Both the position numbers and the translations under genes were made by a program. This document shows positions 27,402 to 35,760 of a stretch of DNA of 64,000 nucleotides, piece by piece; within the stretch, counting starts at the first letter, position 1, and each line of letters starts with the position of its first letter. The DNA comes from Tateyamaria omphalii (GTDB lineage: Bacteria > Pseudomonadota > Alphaproteobacteria > Rhodobacterales > Rhodobacteraceae), in the NCBI RefSeq assembly GCF_014651375.1, contig NZ_BMWT01000003.1, forward strand, positions 62,001 to 126,000. Direction: 5' to 3'. A model generated the notes under the pieces. That model searched no databases, was not told the origin of the DNA, and was given only the letters and a program-made list of their open reading frames with translations.

Positions 27402-28267
27402 GGCACACCCTTCAGGCTGGCGCGGGCTGCCAGGAGCGCTCCGCCAGTGATCAGGAAGGCCGCAAGGGCCAGTGACCAACTGGGCGCAGCAACGCCAGCC
27501 AGTACCAGGACGACAGTTGACAAGAGCGGCGCCGCATAGGATGCGGTGCCGAGCATCTGGATGTCGCCGCGTTTCACGCCGATGTCCCAGACGTAGAAGG
27601 CAAGCCCAACTGGGCCAAGGCCCAGCAGAATGGCGCTTGACCATCCCAACCCGCCCGATGGCCAGACCGTTTCTTCAAAAATCAGATGCATGGGCAGCGA
27701 CAGAATGGCGCTCGCAACGCAGAACACCGCGACAGAGGCGGTCGGGACAGTGCCAAAACGGCGCGACAGGACGGAATAGCTGGACCACGTGACCGCACAG
27801 GCCATGGCAAGCAGATAGCCGGGCAGGGCCACCGCATCGAAACCTGCGGCCCCACCGGTCACGATCAGCGCCGCCCCTGCAAAGCCGACCAATGCTCCAA
27901 ACACGTGACCCGCGCGGAGCGTTTCGCCCGGCAGAAGGCCGGAAAACAGAACAATCAACAGCGGCCAGAGATAGGCGATCAGGCTCGCTTCGGCCGCAGG
28001 GGCGAGTCGCAATGCCGAAAAGTACAATGCGTGATAGCCAAACAGTCCCACTGTGCCCATGAGATAGACATGCAAGGGCACGGCCTTCAGTTGGCCCAGA
28101 CCACCGCTGGCCGCGGTCCAGATCAGGCCGAGCGTGCCGCCGATGGCAAAACACAGCGCGTTCAACAAAAAGGGCGGTGTGGGGGCCGAGCCAACGGTCA
28201 GGAGCGCCAGAACACCCCAAAGCAACACGGCTACAAATCCGACAAGGGTCGCGGTCGTGCGTGTCAT
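27398..28267 (-). CDS. EamA/DMT family exporter
   Basis: Ten-helix inner-membrane protein of 289 residues with two EamA repeats, for example HALYFSALRLAPAAEASLIAYLWPLLIVLFSGLLPGE shortened as YLWPLLIVLFSG in the first repeat. Such proteins export amino acids or small metabolites. Its start overlaps the stop of the LysR regulator by 4 bases, so the regulator and exporter are co-transcribed. The exported compound is unknown. Confidence 0.87.
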   Translation of the reverse strand: MTRTTATLVGFVAVLLWGVLALLTVGSAPTPPFLLNALCFAIGGTLGLIWTAASGGLGQLKAVPLHVYLMGTVGLFGYHALYFSALRLAPAAEASLIAYLWPLLIVLFSGLLPGETLRAGHVFGALVGFAGAALIVTGGAAGFDAVALPGYLLAMACAVTWSSYSVLSRRFGTVPTASVAVFCVASAILSLPMHLIFEETVWPSGGLGWSSAILLGLGPVGLAFYVWDIGVKRGDIQMLGTASYAAPLLSTVVLVLAGVAAPSWSLALAAFLITGGALLAARASLKGVP

Positions 28268-29211
28268 TCGGTTTGGAAATCAGAAGAAGGTTTGCGGATC
28301 ATGCTATCGGTGATGTGACTGGTCTTGTTCGTCTCGGCAATCATCCAGTCGAGAAATGCGGCAATATGGGGCCGTGTTTCTGCCCCCTGTGCACACAAAA
28401 ACCGAAAGCGCACCCCGGTGTCCAGAGCGTTTGGCCAGGGAGCGACAAGGCGCCCATCATGCAAATCCTTGACAACAAGGGACCGGCGACCCAAGGCCAC
28501 GCCCATGCCAGCCAAAGCAGCATCGACGGCGTGGTCGGCCTGACTGAACCGAACGCCATGGGTCGGCGCAAAGTCAATGTCCATCATGCGAAACCATGTG
28601 GGCCAGTTGGCGCTTGGGCGGATACCGGCGATACTGTCGTCAAAGATCAGCGGCGCTTCTTTCAGGCTTTCCGGTGATGGGTATTTCGCTGCCAGTTCCG
28701 GTGTCATCACTGGGCAGATCCACTCTTTTGCAAGCAACTTGCTGAACATGTCCTCGTCCTTGCCCGTCCCAAAACGGATGGCGACATCGACACCATCACG
28801 GTTGAGGTCAACCATCTTCAGGGATGCTGAAAACCGCAATTCGATCTCTGGATGCGCTTGCGCAAAATCATAGAGTCGGGGCGCGAGCCATTTGGCGGTA
28901 AACGCGGGGCCAGCTGTAACGGTCAATGTTCCCGTGTCCAATGTCCGCTCAGCAGCGCGCCATGCAGCAGCGAGGGCTTGGAACCCATCGGCCATACCGG
29001 GAGCCATGGCCCGACCGGCTTCCGTCAGTTCAACCGCGCGGTTCAGGCGGTGAAATACCTGGGTGCCCAGATGCTCCTCAAGCGATTTGATCTGAAAACT
29101 GAGGGCTGCCGGTGTGACGTTCAACTCTTCTGCGGCCTTCGCGAAAGACATGTGGCGGGCTGCGGCATCAAATGCGCGCAAGGCGGTGAGAGGGGGGAGG
29201 CGATCGGGCAT
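28264..29211 (-). CDS. LysR family transcriptional regulator (GcvA-like)
   Basis: Regulator of 315 residues. The N-terminal winged helix (LTALRAFDAAARHMSFAKAA, then ELNVTPAALSFQIKSLEEHLG) closely resembles GcvA-type regulators, and the remainder is the periplasmic-binding-protein-like effector domain. The ATG at 29211 is preferred over an in-frame GTG at 29217. It overlaps the exporter gene downstream and probably controls it. A 23-base double palindrome sits just upstream of the ATG. Confidence 0.92.
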   Translation of the reverse strand: MPDRLPPLTALRAFDAAARHMSFAKAAEELNVTPAALSFQIKSLEEHLGTQVFHRLNRAVELTEAGRAMAPGMADGFQALAAAWRAAERTLDTGTLTVTAGPAFTAKWLAPRLYDFAQAHPEIELRFSASLKMVDLNRDGVDVAIRFGTGKDEDMFSKLLAKEWICPVMTPELAAKYPSPESLKEAPLIFDDSIAGIRPSANWPTWFRMMDIDFAPTHGVRFSQADHAVDAALAGMGVALGRRSLVVKDLHDGRLVAPWPNALDTGVRFRFLCAQGAETRPHIAAFLDWMIAETNKTSHITDSMIRKPSSDFQTE

Positions 29212-29213
29212 AT

Positions 29214-29236
29214 TCACTTAAGTATTACTTAAGTGA
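29214..29236. promoter_or_regulatory. Double palindrome at the LysR start, probable operator
   Basis: TCACTTAAGT-ATT-ACTTAAGTGA is a perfect inverted repeat with 10-base arms. Each arm contains the self-complementary ACTTAAGT, so the site is also a tandem direct repeat. It lies 3 bases upstream of the regulator's ATG and is well placed for autorepression. Confidence 0.65.
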
Positions 29237-29324
29237 GGGCAGGGAAAGTCTCGTTTGTCGGTTTTATCAAAAGGGCGCATATTCGACTCAATTCAGAAAC
29301 GCTGACCTAGGAGAGGACGCCGAC

Positions 29325-29444
29325 CATGTTTGAGACATCTGCACACCCCGCCATCCGCCAAGGTTTGGAACGCGCTCACGCAGAGCGTGGTGCAGCCCTT
29401 GTAAATGCGTTGAACTGGCTTTTTGGGGGCAAAGCTTCCCGCTG
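29325..29444 (+). CDS. Small protein of 39 residues
   Basis: A short open frame preceded by AGGAGAGGACGCCGACC. It encodes a basic, helix-prone peptide beginning MFETSAHPAIRQG and ending LNWLFGGKASR, with a hydrophobic patch near the end. A strong terminator starts 31 bases after its stop, which supports a real short transcript. It resembles short alphaproteobacterial proteins with a C-terminal WLF patch, but I cannot name a family. Confidence 0.6.
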
Positions 29445-29475
29445 ATGCGCGCGCGGCATCTTACGGGATAAAGAG

Positions 29476-29506
29476 GGGCCGGTGCGTTACTGCACCGGCC
29501 CTTTTT
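29476..29506 (+). terminator. Strong rho-independent terminator
   Basis: GGGCCGGTGC pairs perfectly with GCACCGGCCC around the loop GTTACT, followed by five T residues. It ends the short gene at 29325 and may also protect the convergent phaB transcript. Confidence 0.9.
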
Positions 29507-29526
29507 CATGTCGAAATGGATGGGCG

Positions 29527-30249
29527 TCAGACGAAGAATTGTGCGCCGTTTGCCGAAATGGTCGAGCCGTTGATAAAGCCCGACTCGTCGGAGGCGAGGA
29601 AGACCACGCAGCGCGCGATCTCTTCCGGTTCACCCAAGCGGCCCGCCGGGATCTGGGCAACGATGCTGTCACGCACTTTTTCAGGCACGGCCATGACCAT
29701 TTCCGTTGCGATGTAGCCAGGGCAGATCGCGTTGGCAGTGATGCCAGCCCGCGCGCCTTCCTGGGCCAGCGATTTCACGATGCCCAGATCGCCCGCCTTG
29801 GTCGCGGCATAATTCACCTGTGCGAACTGACCCTTTTGACCGTTGATCGATGAGATGACGATCACGCGGCCGAACTTGCGTTCGCGCATACCGGGCCAGA
29901 GTGGGTGCACGGTGTTGAACACACCCGTGAGGTTGGTGTCGATGACCTGGTTCCACTGCTCCGGTGTCATTTTGTGGAAAGGGGCGTCGCGCGTGATACC
30001 CGCGTTTGCAACGACGATTTCGATGGAGCCGAGATCCGCTTCGACCTGTGCGAGGCCGGCTTTCGATTCTTCGTAGTCCGCCACGTTCCATTTGTAGGTC
30101 TTGATGCCGGTCTCGTCTGTGAACTTGGCAGCGGCTTCGTCATTGCCGGCGTATGTTGCGGCGACAGTGTATCCAGCGTCTTTCAGGGCTTTCGAGATGG
30201 CCTCGCCGATACCGCGGGAACCGCCGGTGACAAGTGCTACACGGGACAT
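29527..30249 (-). CDS. phaB: Acetoacetyl-CoA reductase (PhaB/PhbB)
   Basis: Short-chain dehydrogenase of 240 residues that reduces acetoacetyl-CoA to (R)-3-hydroxybutyryl-CoA with NADPH, the second step of polyhydroxybutyrate synthesis. It has the cofactor loop ALVTGGSRGIGEAI and the catalytic serine, tyrosine and lysine in VISSINGQKGQFAQVNYAATKAG split as ISSINGQ and NYAATKAG. AAGGAG precedes the ATG. It lies downstream of phaA on the same strand. Confidence 0.95.
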   Translation of the reverse strand: MSRVALVTGGSRGIGEAISKALKDAGYTVAATYAGNDEAAAKFTDETGIKTYKWNVADYEESKAGLAQVEADLGSIEIVVANAGITRDAPFHKMTPEQWNQVIDTNLTGVFNTVHPLWPGMRERKFGRVIVISSINGQKGQFAQVNYAATKAGDLGIVKSLAQEGARAGITANAICPGYIATEMVMAVPEKVRDSIVAQIPAGRLGEPEEIARCVVFLASDESGFINGSTISANGAQFFV

Positions 30250-30360
30250 GGGGAGAACTCCTTTTGGGTGCGTTTCGCATTGTTTCGCTCAAATGCAGTT
30301 CGGGCGCAACAATATTACACGCCTACTTTGGTCCTGAACGAATTTTGATGGGGGAGGGGT

Positions 30361-30384
30361 AGGCGGTGCCGTGTGACACCGCCT
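30361..30384. other. Hairpin between phaA and phaB
   Basis: AGGCGGTG and CACCGCCT form an 8-base stem around an 8-base loop in the 144-base gap between phaA and phaB. There is no T-run on either strand, so it is more likely an mRNA-processing or stabilising hairpin than a terminator. Confidence 0.4.
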
Positions 30385-30393
30385 TGATCTGGA

Positions 30394-31569
30394 TCAGTCG
30401 CGCTCAAGGCACATGGCAACGCCCATGCCGCCACCGATGCAGAGCGTGGCGAGGCCTTTCTTGGCGTCGCGGCGCTTCATTTCGAAAAGCAGGGTGTTGA
30501 GGATGCGCGCGCCCGAGGCACCGATGGGGTGGCCGATGGCGATGGCGCCGCCGTTCACATTCACGATCTCCGGGTTCCAGCCCATGTCCTTGTTCACGGC
30601 ACAGGCTTGGGCGGCAAAGGCTTCGTTGGCTTCCACGAGGTCGAGGTCTTCGGGCTTCCAGCCGGCTTTCTCCAATGCTTTGCGCGACGCGTAGATCGGG
30701 CCGACGCCCATGATCGACGGATCGAGGCCGACGGTGGCGTAGCTGGCAATGCGCGCCAGAGGCTCGATCCCGCGCTTCTCAGCATTCTCTGCGCTCATCA
30801 GCAGCGCGGCGGCCGCTCCGTCGTTCAGGCCCGAGGCGTTGGCCGCCGTGACCGACCCGTCCTTGGTGAAGGCGGGGCGCAGTTTCTGCATGGCTTCCAT
30901 GTTGGCGCCGTGACGGATGTATTCATCGCTGTCGACCACGATGTCGCCCTTGCGTGTTTTTACGGTGAAGGCGGTGATTTCATCGCCGAACTTGCCAGCC
31001 TTTTGCGCGGCTTCGGCCTTGTTCTGCGAGGCAACGGCGAATTCGTCCTGCATGTCACGGGTGATCTGCCACTGGTCGGCAACATTCTCTGCCGTCTGGC
31101 CCATGTGGTAGCCGTTGAAGGCGTCCCACAGACCATCACGGATCATCGTATCGATGTATTTCATGTCGCCCATCTTGTGACCGGCGCGCAGGGCAGCGGC
31201 GTGGGGGCTGAGCGTCATGTTTTCCTGACCGCCTGCCGCGACGATGTCGGCGTCACCCAGTGCGATATGCTGAGCGCCAAGAGCGACGGCGCGCAGGCCC
31301 GAGCCGCAAACCTGGTTGATGGACCATGCTGCGCTTTCCTTGGGCAGGCCCGCGTTGACATGCGCCTGACGGGCCGGGTTTTGGCCCTGTGCGGCGGTCA
31401 GCACCTGCCCCAGGATGGTTTCGGAAACCTCGGATTTGTCGATGCCTGCGCGGTCGACAATCGCTTCCAGAACGGTTGCGCCAAGATCATGGGCGGGGGT
31501 GTTGGCAAATGAGCCACCAAAGCTGCCAACGGCAGTCCGGGCGGCCGAAGCGATGACGATGTTGGTCAT
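30394..31569 (-). CDS. phaA: Acetyl-CoA C-acetyltransferase (PhaA/PhbA)
   Basis: Biosynthetic thiolase of 391 residues that condenses two acetyl-CoA to acetoacetyl-CoA, the first step of PHB synthesis. The nucleophilic cysteine is in [16 protein letters not shown], the catalytic histidine is in [14 protein letters not shown], and the second cysteine is in [19 protein letters not shown]. Length and motifs are complete. It is upstream of phaB in the same direction. No PHB synthase (phaC) or depolymerase is in the window. Confidence 0.95.
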   Translation of the reverse strand: MTNIVIASAARTAVGSFGGSFANTPAHDLGATVLEAIVDRAGIDKSEVSETILGQVLTAAQGQNPARQAHVNAGLPKESAAWSINQVCGSGLRAVALGAQHIALGDADIVAAGGQENMTLSPHAAALRAGHKMGDMKYIDTMIRDGLWDAFNGYHMGQTAENVADQWQITRDMQDEFAVASQNKAEAAQKAGKFGDEITAFTVKTRKGDIVVDSDEYIRHGANMEAMQKLRPAFTKDGSVTAANASGLNDGAAAALLMSAENAEKRGIEPLARIASYATVGLDPSIMGVGPIYASRKALEKAGWKPEDLDLVEANEAFAAQACAVNKDMGWNPEIVNVNGGAIAIGHPIGASGARILNTLLFEMKRRDAKKGLATLCIGGGMGVAMCLERD

Positions 31570-31650
31570 AGGGTCGGGGTCCTCTGTCAGTTTCCTTGAG
31601 GATCACTCCGAGACTTTGCACGTCAGTGCGGGCCCCAGAATGATCCCGCG

Positions 31651-31662
31651 CTGCGTGTGCAG
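31651..31662. promoter_or_regulatory. PhaR-like operator upstream of phaA
   Basis: CTGC-GTGT-GCAG matches the CTGC-N3-4-GCAG site recalled for the PHB repressor PhaR of Paracoccus. It lies 82 bases upstream of the phaA start, in a 131-base gap. Short sites of this kind can arise by chance in GC-rich DNA. Confidence 0.5.
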
Positions 31663-31700
31663 TATCGGATTCGCTGTGAGGCGACAACGGACGTTATGTC

Positions 31701-32549
31701 TCAGGCCCGCATACCCGCTGTTTGATTGCTTGCGTCCTTGCCGAACAGCCAGTCGGGGCGCACCTGAGGGGCCTGGAAGTAGAACCCTTGCAAGCAATCA
31801 ACACCCATCTGGGTCAGCATCTCGACATCTTCCTGTTGCTCAACCCCCTCGGCCACGACCAACATGTCGAAATGGTGCCCGATCTGGATGATTGCAGCGG
31901 TCAGGGCCTGTGTGTCCGGGTCATCTGCGATGCCATTGCAGAACTGCATGTCTATTTTAAGCACGTCAAAGAAGAAATCCTTGAAGTAGCGCAGGGCGGT
32001 GTAGCCGGCCCCGAAATCATCAAGCGCAAAGCAGATACCCTTGGCGCTGAGGCGATCCATGAAGTCCACGACCAGTTCAGGCTGGTCCATGGCTGACCCT
32101 TCGGTAATCTCAAGGATCAGCCGTTCGCCGACTGACGGGTCCTTCTTCAGCCAGTGGTTCAGGGTGTTCATCCAAGGCTGGTAGCCGATGGAACGGGCAG
32201 ACATATTGATCGACAAGCGGATGGAGGGGTGTTCGTGCAATGTACGCAACCCCATTTTCAGTGCGACTACGTCGATCTCACGCCCCAACTCCGCACGCTC
32301 GACAACGGGCATGAAATCCTTGGCCGGGATGATGCGTCCAGTGTCATCCATGACCCTGATAAGTCCCTCGTAAAAGCCGATGCGGGACGGGTCGTTGGCG
32401 ATGACCACTGGTTGGAATGCGAGTAACGTCTGCTGATGCTTCACCGCCTGTTCGACCATCGACAGCGTGCTGCGATCACGTGACGACACCGCAGCATTTA
32501 GCGGGCTGTCCGCCCCAGCGGGCACGTTCGAGAACCGGTGTTTCGTCAT
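31701..32549 (-). CDS. EAL-domain cyclic-di-GMP phosphodiesterase
   Basis: Single-domain cytoplasmic protein of about 282 residues. The catalytic set appears intact: YEGL (in place of EAL), NMSARS, ILEITEGS, LDDFGAGYTALRY, LKIDMQF, VVAEGVE and QGFYFQAP. It should therefore hydrolyse c-di-GMP to pGpG. No GGDEF, PAS or receiver domain is attached. The start is uncertain: ATG at 32549 is used, and an in-frame ATG at 32591 is possible; neither has a clear ribosome binding site. It is divergent from tag. Confidence 0.88.
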   Translation of the reverse strand: MTKHRFSNVPAGADSPLNAAVSSRDRSTLSMVEQAVKHQQTLLAFQPVVIANDPSRIGFYEGLIRVMDDTGRIIPAKDFMPVVERAELGREIDVVALKMGLRTLHEHPSIRLSINMSARSIGYQPWMNTLNHWLKKDPSVGERLILEITEGSAMDQPELVVDFMDRLSAKGICFALDDFGAGYTALRYFKDFFFDVLKIDMQFCNGIADDPDTQALTAAIIQIGHHFDMLVVAEGVEQQEDVEMLTQMGVDCLQGFYFQAPQVRPDWLFGKDASNQTAGMRA

Positions 32550-32672
32550 GGGTTGGCAGCGACCCTTGTGCTTGAAAACTGCTGTCAGCATTGCGTGCAA
32601 GCTGTAAAAACAGTCTTAATGTTTGCATTTTGTTCCAATTTTAGTTGTTAATCAAAACGGGGAGGATCTGGC

Positions 32673-33251
32673 ATGTTGCACCGCTGTGGATGGGAAGGGG
32701 ACGCCCCCGATTACGTGGCCTATCACGACACCGAATGGGGAGTGCCGGAACATGATGCACGGGCACTGTGGGAGAAGCTGATCCTTGATGGTTTCCAGGC
32801 CGGCTTGAGCTGGATCACCATCCTGCGCAAGCGCGATGCGTTTCGTGCGGCCTTTGCAGATTTTGATCCGGCGATCGTTGCCGAATGGGGCGAAGAGGAC
32901 GTGCAACGCCTTTTGGCCAATCCCGGCATCATCCGGCACCGGGGCAAGATCGAAGCCACGATCAGCAATGCGCGCGCCTATCTCGAGGTTAATGAGACCG
33001 TCGGCTTCGATAAATTTCTATGGAACTATGTGGACGGCTCGCCGCTTCAGACCAATTTTGCCAGCCGCGATCAGGTCCCTCCGAAAACCAAGTTGAGCGA
33101 ACAGGTGTCGAAGGATTTGCGGGCCAAAGGCTTCAAGTTTGTCGGTCCCACGATCGTCTATGCGTTCATGGAAGCGACCGGGTTGGTCAATGACCACATC
33201 ACGCCCTGTTTCCGCCATGCTGAATGCGCCGCCATGGCTGGGCCGAGCTAG
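32673..33251 (+). CDS. tag: DNA-3-methyladenine glycosylase I (Tag)
   Basis: Base-excision repair enzyme of 192 residues that removes 3-methyladenine. Family motifs are [22 protein letters not shown] (in shorter parts RCGW and YHDTEWG), [19 protein letters not shown], and the zinc-binding end [11 protein letters not shown]. The ATG is preceded by GGGGAGGATCTGGC. It is transcribed alone, ahead of the rpsD promoter. Confidence 0.94.
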   Translation: MLHRCGWEGDAPDYVAYHDTEWGVPEHDARALWEKLILDGFQAGLSWITILRKRDAFRAAFADFDPAIVAEWGEEDVQRLLANPGIIRHRGKIEATISNARAYLEVNETVGFDKFLWNYVDGSPLQTNFASRDQVPPKTKLSEQVSKDLRAKGFKFVGPTIVYAFMEATGLVNDHITPCFRHAECAAMAGPS

Positions 33252-33254
33252 CCG

Positions 33255-33282
33255 TTGACTCTACCGATTCTCGTCGTATAAG
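33255..33282 (+). promoter_or_regulatory. Sigma-70 promoter of rpsD
   Basis: TTGACT (33255-33260) and TATAAG (33277-33282) are separated by 16 bases. This is one of the best promoter matches in the window and lies just after tag, giving a leader of about 155 bases before the rpsD start. Confidence 0.7.
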
Positions 33283-33371
33283 CGCGGCTTCATTGGTGTT
33301 GGTGGCCTTCGCAAGAAGATCCCTGTCGTCCTGGCCAAATCCGGGGAGAGGACAACGCCCTTCGAACGCGC

Positions 33372-33416
33372 GCTTCATCCCGAAAAGTGGGAACCGGTTT
33401 TCGGACAAGATGAAGC
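33372..33416 (+). repeat. Two-tier palindrome in the rpsD leader
   Basis: The outer arms GCTTCATC and GATGAAGC enclose inner arms CCGAAAA and TTTTCGG around GTGGGAACCGG. Nearly the same core (CCGAAAAGTGG-AACCGGTTTTCGG) is a very common intergenic palindrome in Rhizobiales genomes, from memory. Here it could be such a repeat or a leader structure for S4 autoregulation. Confidence 0.6.
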
Positions 33417-33445
33417 GGCAAGAAACTGAACGAAGGAGATCAGCC

Positions 33446-34066
33446 GTGACAAAACGCACGTCTGCCAAGTACAAGATCGATCGCCGCATGGGCGAAAATA
33501 TTTGGGGTCGCCCCAAATCCCCCGTCAACCGTCGTGAATATGGCCCCGGCCAGCACGGTCAGCGCCGCAAGGGCAAGCTGTCCGACTTCGGTATCCAGCT
33601 GCGCGCCAAGCAGAAGCTGAAAGGCTACTACGGCGACCTGACTGAAAAGCAGTTCCGCCGCATCTATGCCGAAGCGGTCCGTGTGGGCGGTGACACCGGT
33701 GAAAACCTTGTCGGTCTGCTGGAGCGTCGCCTGGACGCCGTTGTGTACCGCGCGAAATTCGTGGCGACTGTCTTTGCCGCACGTCAGTTCGTGAACCACG
33801 GCCACGTCAAAGTGAACGGTCGCAAGGTCAATATCCCCTCCTACCGCGTGAAAGAGGGCGACGTGATCGAGGTGCGTGACCGGTCCAAGCAACTGGCCGT
33901 TCTTCTGGAGGCAACCCAACTGCCGGAGCGTGATGTGCCTGACTACATCGACGCCGACCACTCGAAAATGACAGCCACCTTCACCCGCACCCCCACATTG
34001 GGCGACGTGCCATACCCGGTGATGATGGAACCAAACCTGGTCGTCGAATTCTACGCGAAAAACTAA
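33446..34066 (+). CDS. rpsD: 30S ribosomal protein S4
   Basis: Primary 16S-binding ribosomal protein of 206 residues, also a translational repressor in other bacteria. It begins [20 protein letters not shown] from a GTG start that follows AAGGAGAT; this length matches other alphaproteobacteria. The S4 RNA-binding domain is at about residues 95-160 ([33 protein letters not shown]). The frame stays open upstream to 33224, but that part is not S4. It is monocistronic, ending in a terminator. Confidence 0.97.
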   Translation: MTKRTSAKYKIDRRMGENIWGRPKSPVNRREYGPGQHGQRRKGKLSDFGIQLRAKQKLKGYYGDLTEKQFRRIYAEAVRVGGDTGENLVGLLERRLDAVVYRAKFVATVFAARQFVNHGHVKVNGRKVNIPSYRVKEGDVIEVRDRSKQLAVLLEATQLPERDVPDYIDADHSKMTATFTRTPTLGDVPYPVMMEPNLVVEFYAKN

Positions 34067-34101
34067 GGCGCCGCGGGACTGTCCCGCTGCCGTCGGATTT
34101 C

Positions 34102-34131
34102 AAGGGCCGCCCGTCTTGGGCGGCCCTTTTT
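34102..34131 (+). terminator. Terminator shared by rpsD and the convergent tail protein gene
   Basis: GGGCCGCCC pairs with GGGCGGCCC around GTCTT, with flanking A and T residues extending the stem and a five-T tract. It abuts the stop codon of the opposite-strand gene and could work in both directions. Confidence 0.9.
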
Positions 34132-34589
34132 CATGCGTTTTCGACGGTGATCTGTTCGTATGCGATCTCGATGCTTTCGATGGCGACTTCGTTGCCATCT
34201 GCTTTCAGATCGCTGCTGGTGATCTTGGTGGGAAAGGCATTGGCCACGTTCCAGACCATTGTCGGCGCACCGCTTCCATCCAGCAGTGAAATGGTCAGGT
34301 TCTGACGCTTGATCGTGTTCATCTTGATCCCGCTGAACCAATCCCAAAATGTGTTGTCCCGCGTGAAGACGCCCTTTTTGAGGGTCAGGTTGCCGGCCTG
34401 GCGGAGGCCGGGCATCTTGATGGTTGAAAAGACCTTGTCGTTGCCTGCGCGATTGACGATAGGCTGGCGGTCGGCGTCCAGACCGCTCACCTCCTGAAAC
34501 GTCATCTCTTCACCGTCCATTGTGACGCGGAAATAGAACGTCGGCATTGGCCAAACGCTTTGTGATTGTTCGCTGCCATCATCGGCCAT
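34131..34589 (-). CDS. Orphan phage tail tube protein (gp19/TIGR02241-like)
   Basis: Protein of 152 residues from the ATG at 34589. PTFYFRVTMDGEEMTFQEVSG, LKKGVFTRDNTFWDWFSGIK and the C-terminal VWNVANAFPTKITSSDLKADG split across the domain match the tail tube proteins of contractile phage tails and extracellular contractile injection systems. These form the inner tube of the injector. No sheath, baseplate, spike or ATPase gene is nearby, so it is either a remnant, a part whose partners are elsewhere, or a repurposed protein. Its frame looks intact. Confidence 0.82.
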   Translation of the reverse strand: MADDGSEQSQSVWPMPTFYFRVTMDGEEMTFQEVSGLDADRQPIVNRAGNDKVFSTIKMPGLRQAGNLTLKKGVFTRDNTFWDWFSGIKMNTIKRQNLTISLLDGSGAPTMVWNVANAFPTKITSSDLKADGNEVAIESIEIAYEQITVENA

Positions 34590-34717
34590 GGGGCTTGTCC
34601 TGTCAGATATGGGTTGCGCGACTATAACGAGTTTTTCGCCCGGTTGTGGTTTCATGTCACAGAGCAAGAGGGTGAATGCGTCACTAGGGTAAGCGCAGAC
34701 AGCCAAAGGAGTGCCTC

Positions 34718-35203
34718 ATGTTTTCAGCACCACGCGTCACTGCCACCCAACTCTCTGCCGACAGCGCCTTGCATGGGCGCATGCGTCGGGGCGATTTTCT
34801 GGATTGCTATTCGGTTGCGAGTACGACCAGCCCGCGTGCGGCAGCCGAGATTATCACGGCCTTCCCGGGGTGGGCGCAGGTGCTGGTCAAGTTGCGCGGT
34901 CTGATCACGACTCCGTTTGGCCTGTCGCAGGATGGGCCGGAGGCAGCGGACAAACTGGGACCATTTCCGGTCGAAAGCGAGACGGGGACTGAGCTGATCG
35001 CTGGGTTCAACGACAAGCATTTGGATTTCCGCGTCAGCGTCCGGTCCGAAGATGGTGTGGTTTCTCTCGCAACCTGGGTGCACACGCACAATATCGGCGG
35101 GCGGCTTTATCTGGCGGCCATCATGCCCTTTCACATTCTGATTGCGCGTGATGCGCTTGCCCGTGTGGCCCGCGCGCCGGCGACACCGCCGCACCCCGCG
35201 TAA
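34718..35203 (+). CDS. DUF2867 domain protein
   Basis: Protein of 161 residues resembling DUF2867: LHGRMRRGDFLDCYSVAS, then FPGWAQVLVKLRGLITTPFGL, LIAGFNDKHLDFRVSV and RLYLAAIMPFHILIARDAL. The function of the family is unknown. It is divergent from the tail-tube gene with 128 bases between them. It lies in a patch of genes that do not relate to the flanking housekeeping genes. Confidence 0.75.
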   Translation: MFSAPRVTATQLSADSALHGRMRRGDFLDCYSVASTTSPRAAAEIITAFPGWAQVLVKLRGLITTPFGLSQDGPEAADKLGPFPVESETGTELIAGFNDKHLDFRVSVRSEDGVVSLATWVHTHNIGGRLYLAAIMPFHILIARDALARVARAPATPPHPA

Positions 35204-35212
35204 GCCGACCAG

Positions 35213-35659
35213 CTACGTGTCGTCCCAAAAAGTGGGGGGCATGTCATGCAGCAATTCTGCGGCCTTGTCCTCGATCCAGTCCTGCCGGGCATCGGCTGAC
35301 CATGTATCGGCCTCCGGCTCGTCGGCGATAAGCGCATGGGCCAGTTTCATGGCCTGCGCGTATTTCAGGTCCTCAATTCGTTCCTCGGGCACAATCGCAT
35401 AGACAAACCGCGCGCCCATGGCGGCGGCCAATTGTTCCATCTGCTTGATGGACACGGCCCCGTCCTGTTCGCTGCGTTCCGCCTGATAGACCGCGTTTCG
35501 GCTGACGCCCTTGCGTCGGGCCACCTGTTCTGCCGACATGCCCAGTGCATGGCGGACAGATACAATCCAACCCTTTTCAGGCATGGCAACACCGGACATC
35601 TGGCTGGCCGTACGATCAATCATCCGCGCGAGGCGGCGGCGGTGGAGAAAGTCCGGCAT
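35213..35659 (-). CDS. Mobile mystery protein A (HTH regulator), without partner B
   Basis: Protein of 148 residues. The Xre-like helix-turn-helix is LGMSAEQVARRKGVSRNAVYQAERSE near residues 38-63 (parts LGMSAEQVARRKG and VSRNAVYQAE). The arrangement matches the mobile mystery protein A family, normally encoded beside protein B, a Fic/Doc-domain protein. No Fic gene is found next to it here. It may be a leftover antitoxin-like regulator. The upstream 115 bases are AT-rich and contain repeats that could be its operator. Confidence 0.8.
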   Translation of the reverse strand: MPDFLHRRRLARMIDRTASQMSGVAMPEKGWIVSVRHALGMSAEQVARRKGVSRNAVYQAERSEQDGAVSIKQMEQLAAAMGARFVYAIVPEERIEDLKYAQAMKLAHALIADEPEADTWSADARQDWIEDKAAELLHDMPPTFWDDT

Positions 35660-35691
35660 GGTCTGCGCTCAATCCCGTGTGAAACCGTGGC

Positions 35692-35760
35692 TGGTATGAA
35701 TAGTAGATAGGTATGAATAAAAAAAATACAATTTCTGCACATAAATACCTAACAATTTTT
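35692..35760. promoter_or_regulatory. AT-rich divergent promoter with direct and inverted repeats
   Basis: GGTATGAATA occurs twice (35693-35702 and 35710-35719), and TAGGTAT (35708-35714) is mirrored by ATACCTA (35745-35751). The stretch is far richer in A and T than its surroundings. It separates mobile mystery protein A from yqiJ and probably carries promoters for both. Confidence 0.5.

Noticed and set aside
30384-30397. FNR-type box (TTGAT-N4-ATCAG)
   Set aside because: It overlaps the stop codon of phaA, deviates in one half, and is 135 bases from the phaB start with no promoter between.
33224-33445. Upstream extension of rpsD
   Set aside because: The frame is open, but the added 74 residues are not S4 sequence; a GTG with AAGGAGAT gives the normal N-terminus.
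34131-35659. Prophage or complete injection system
   Set aside because: Only one tail gene is present; no integrase, capsid, portal, sheath or lysis genes and no flanking repeats were seen.
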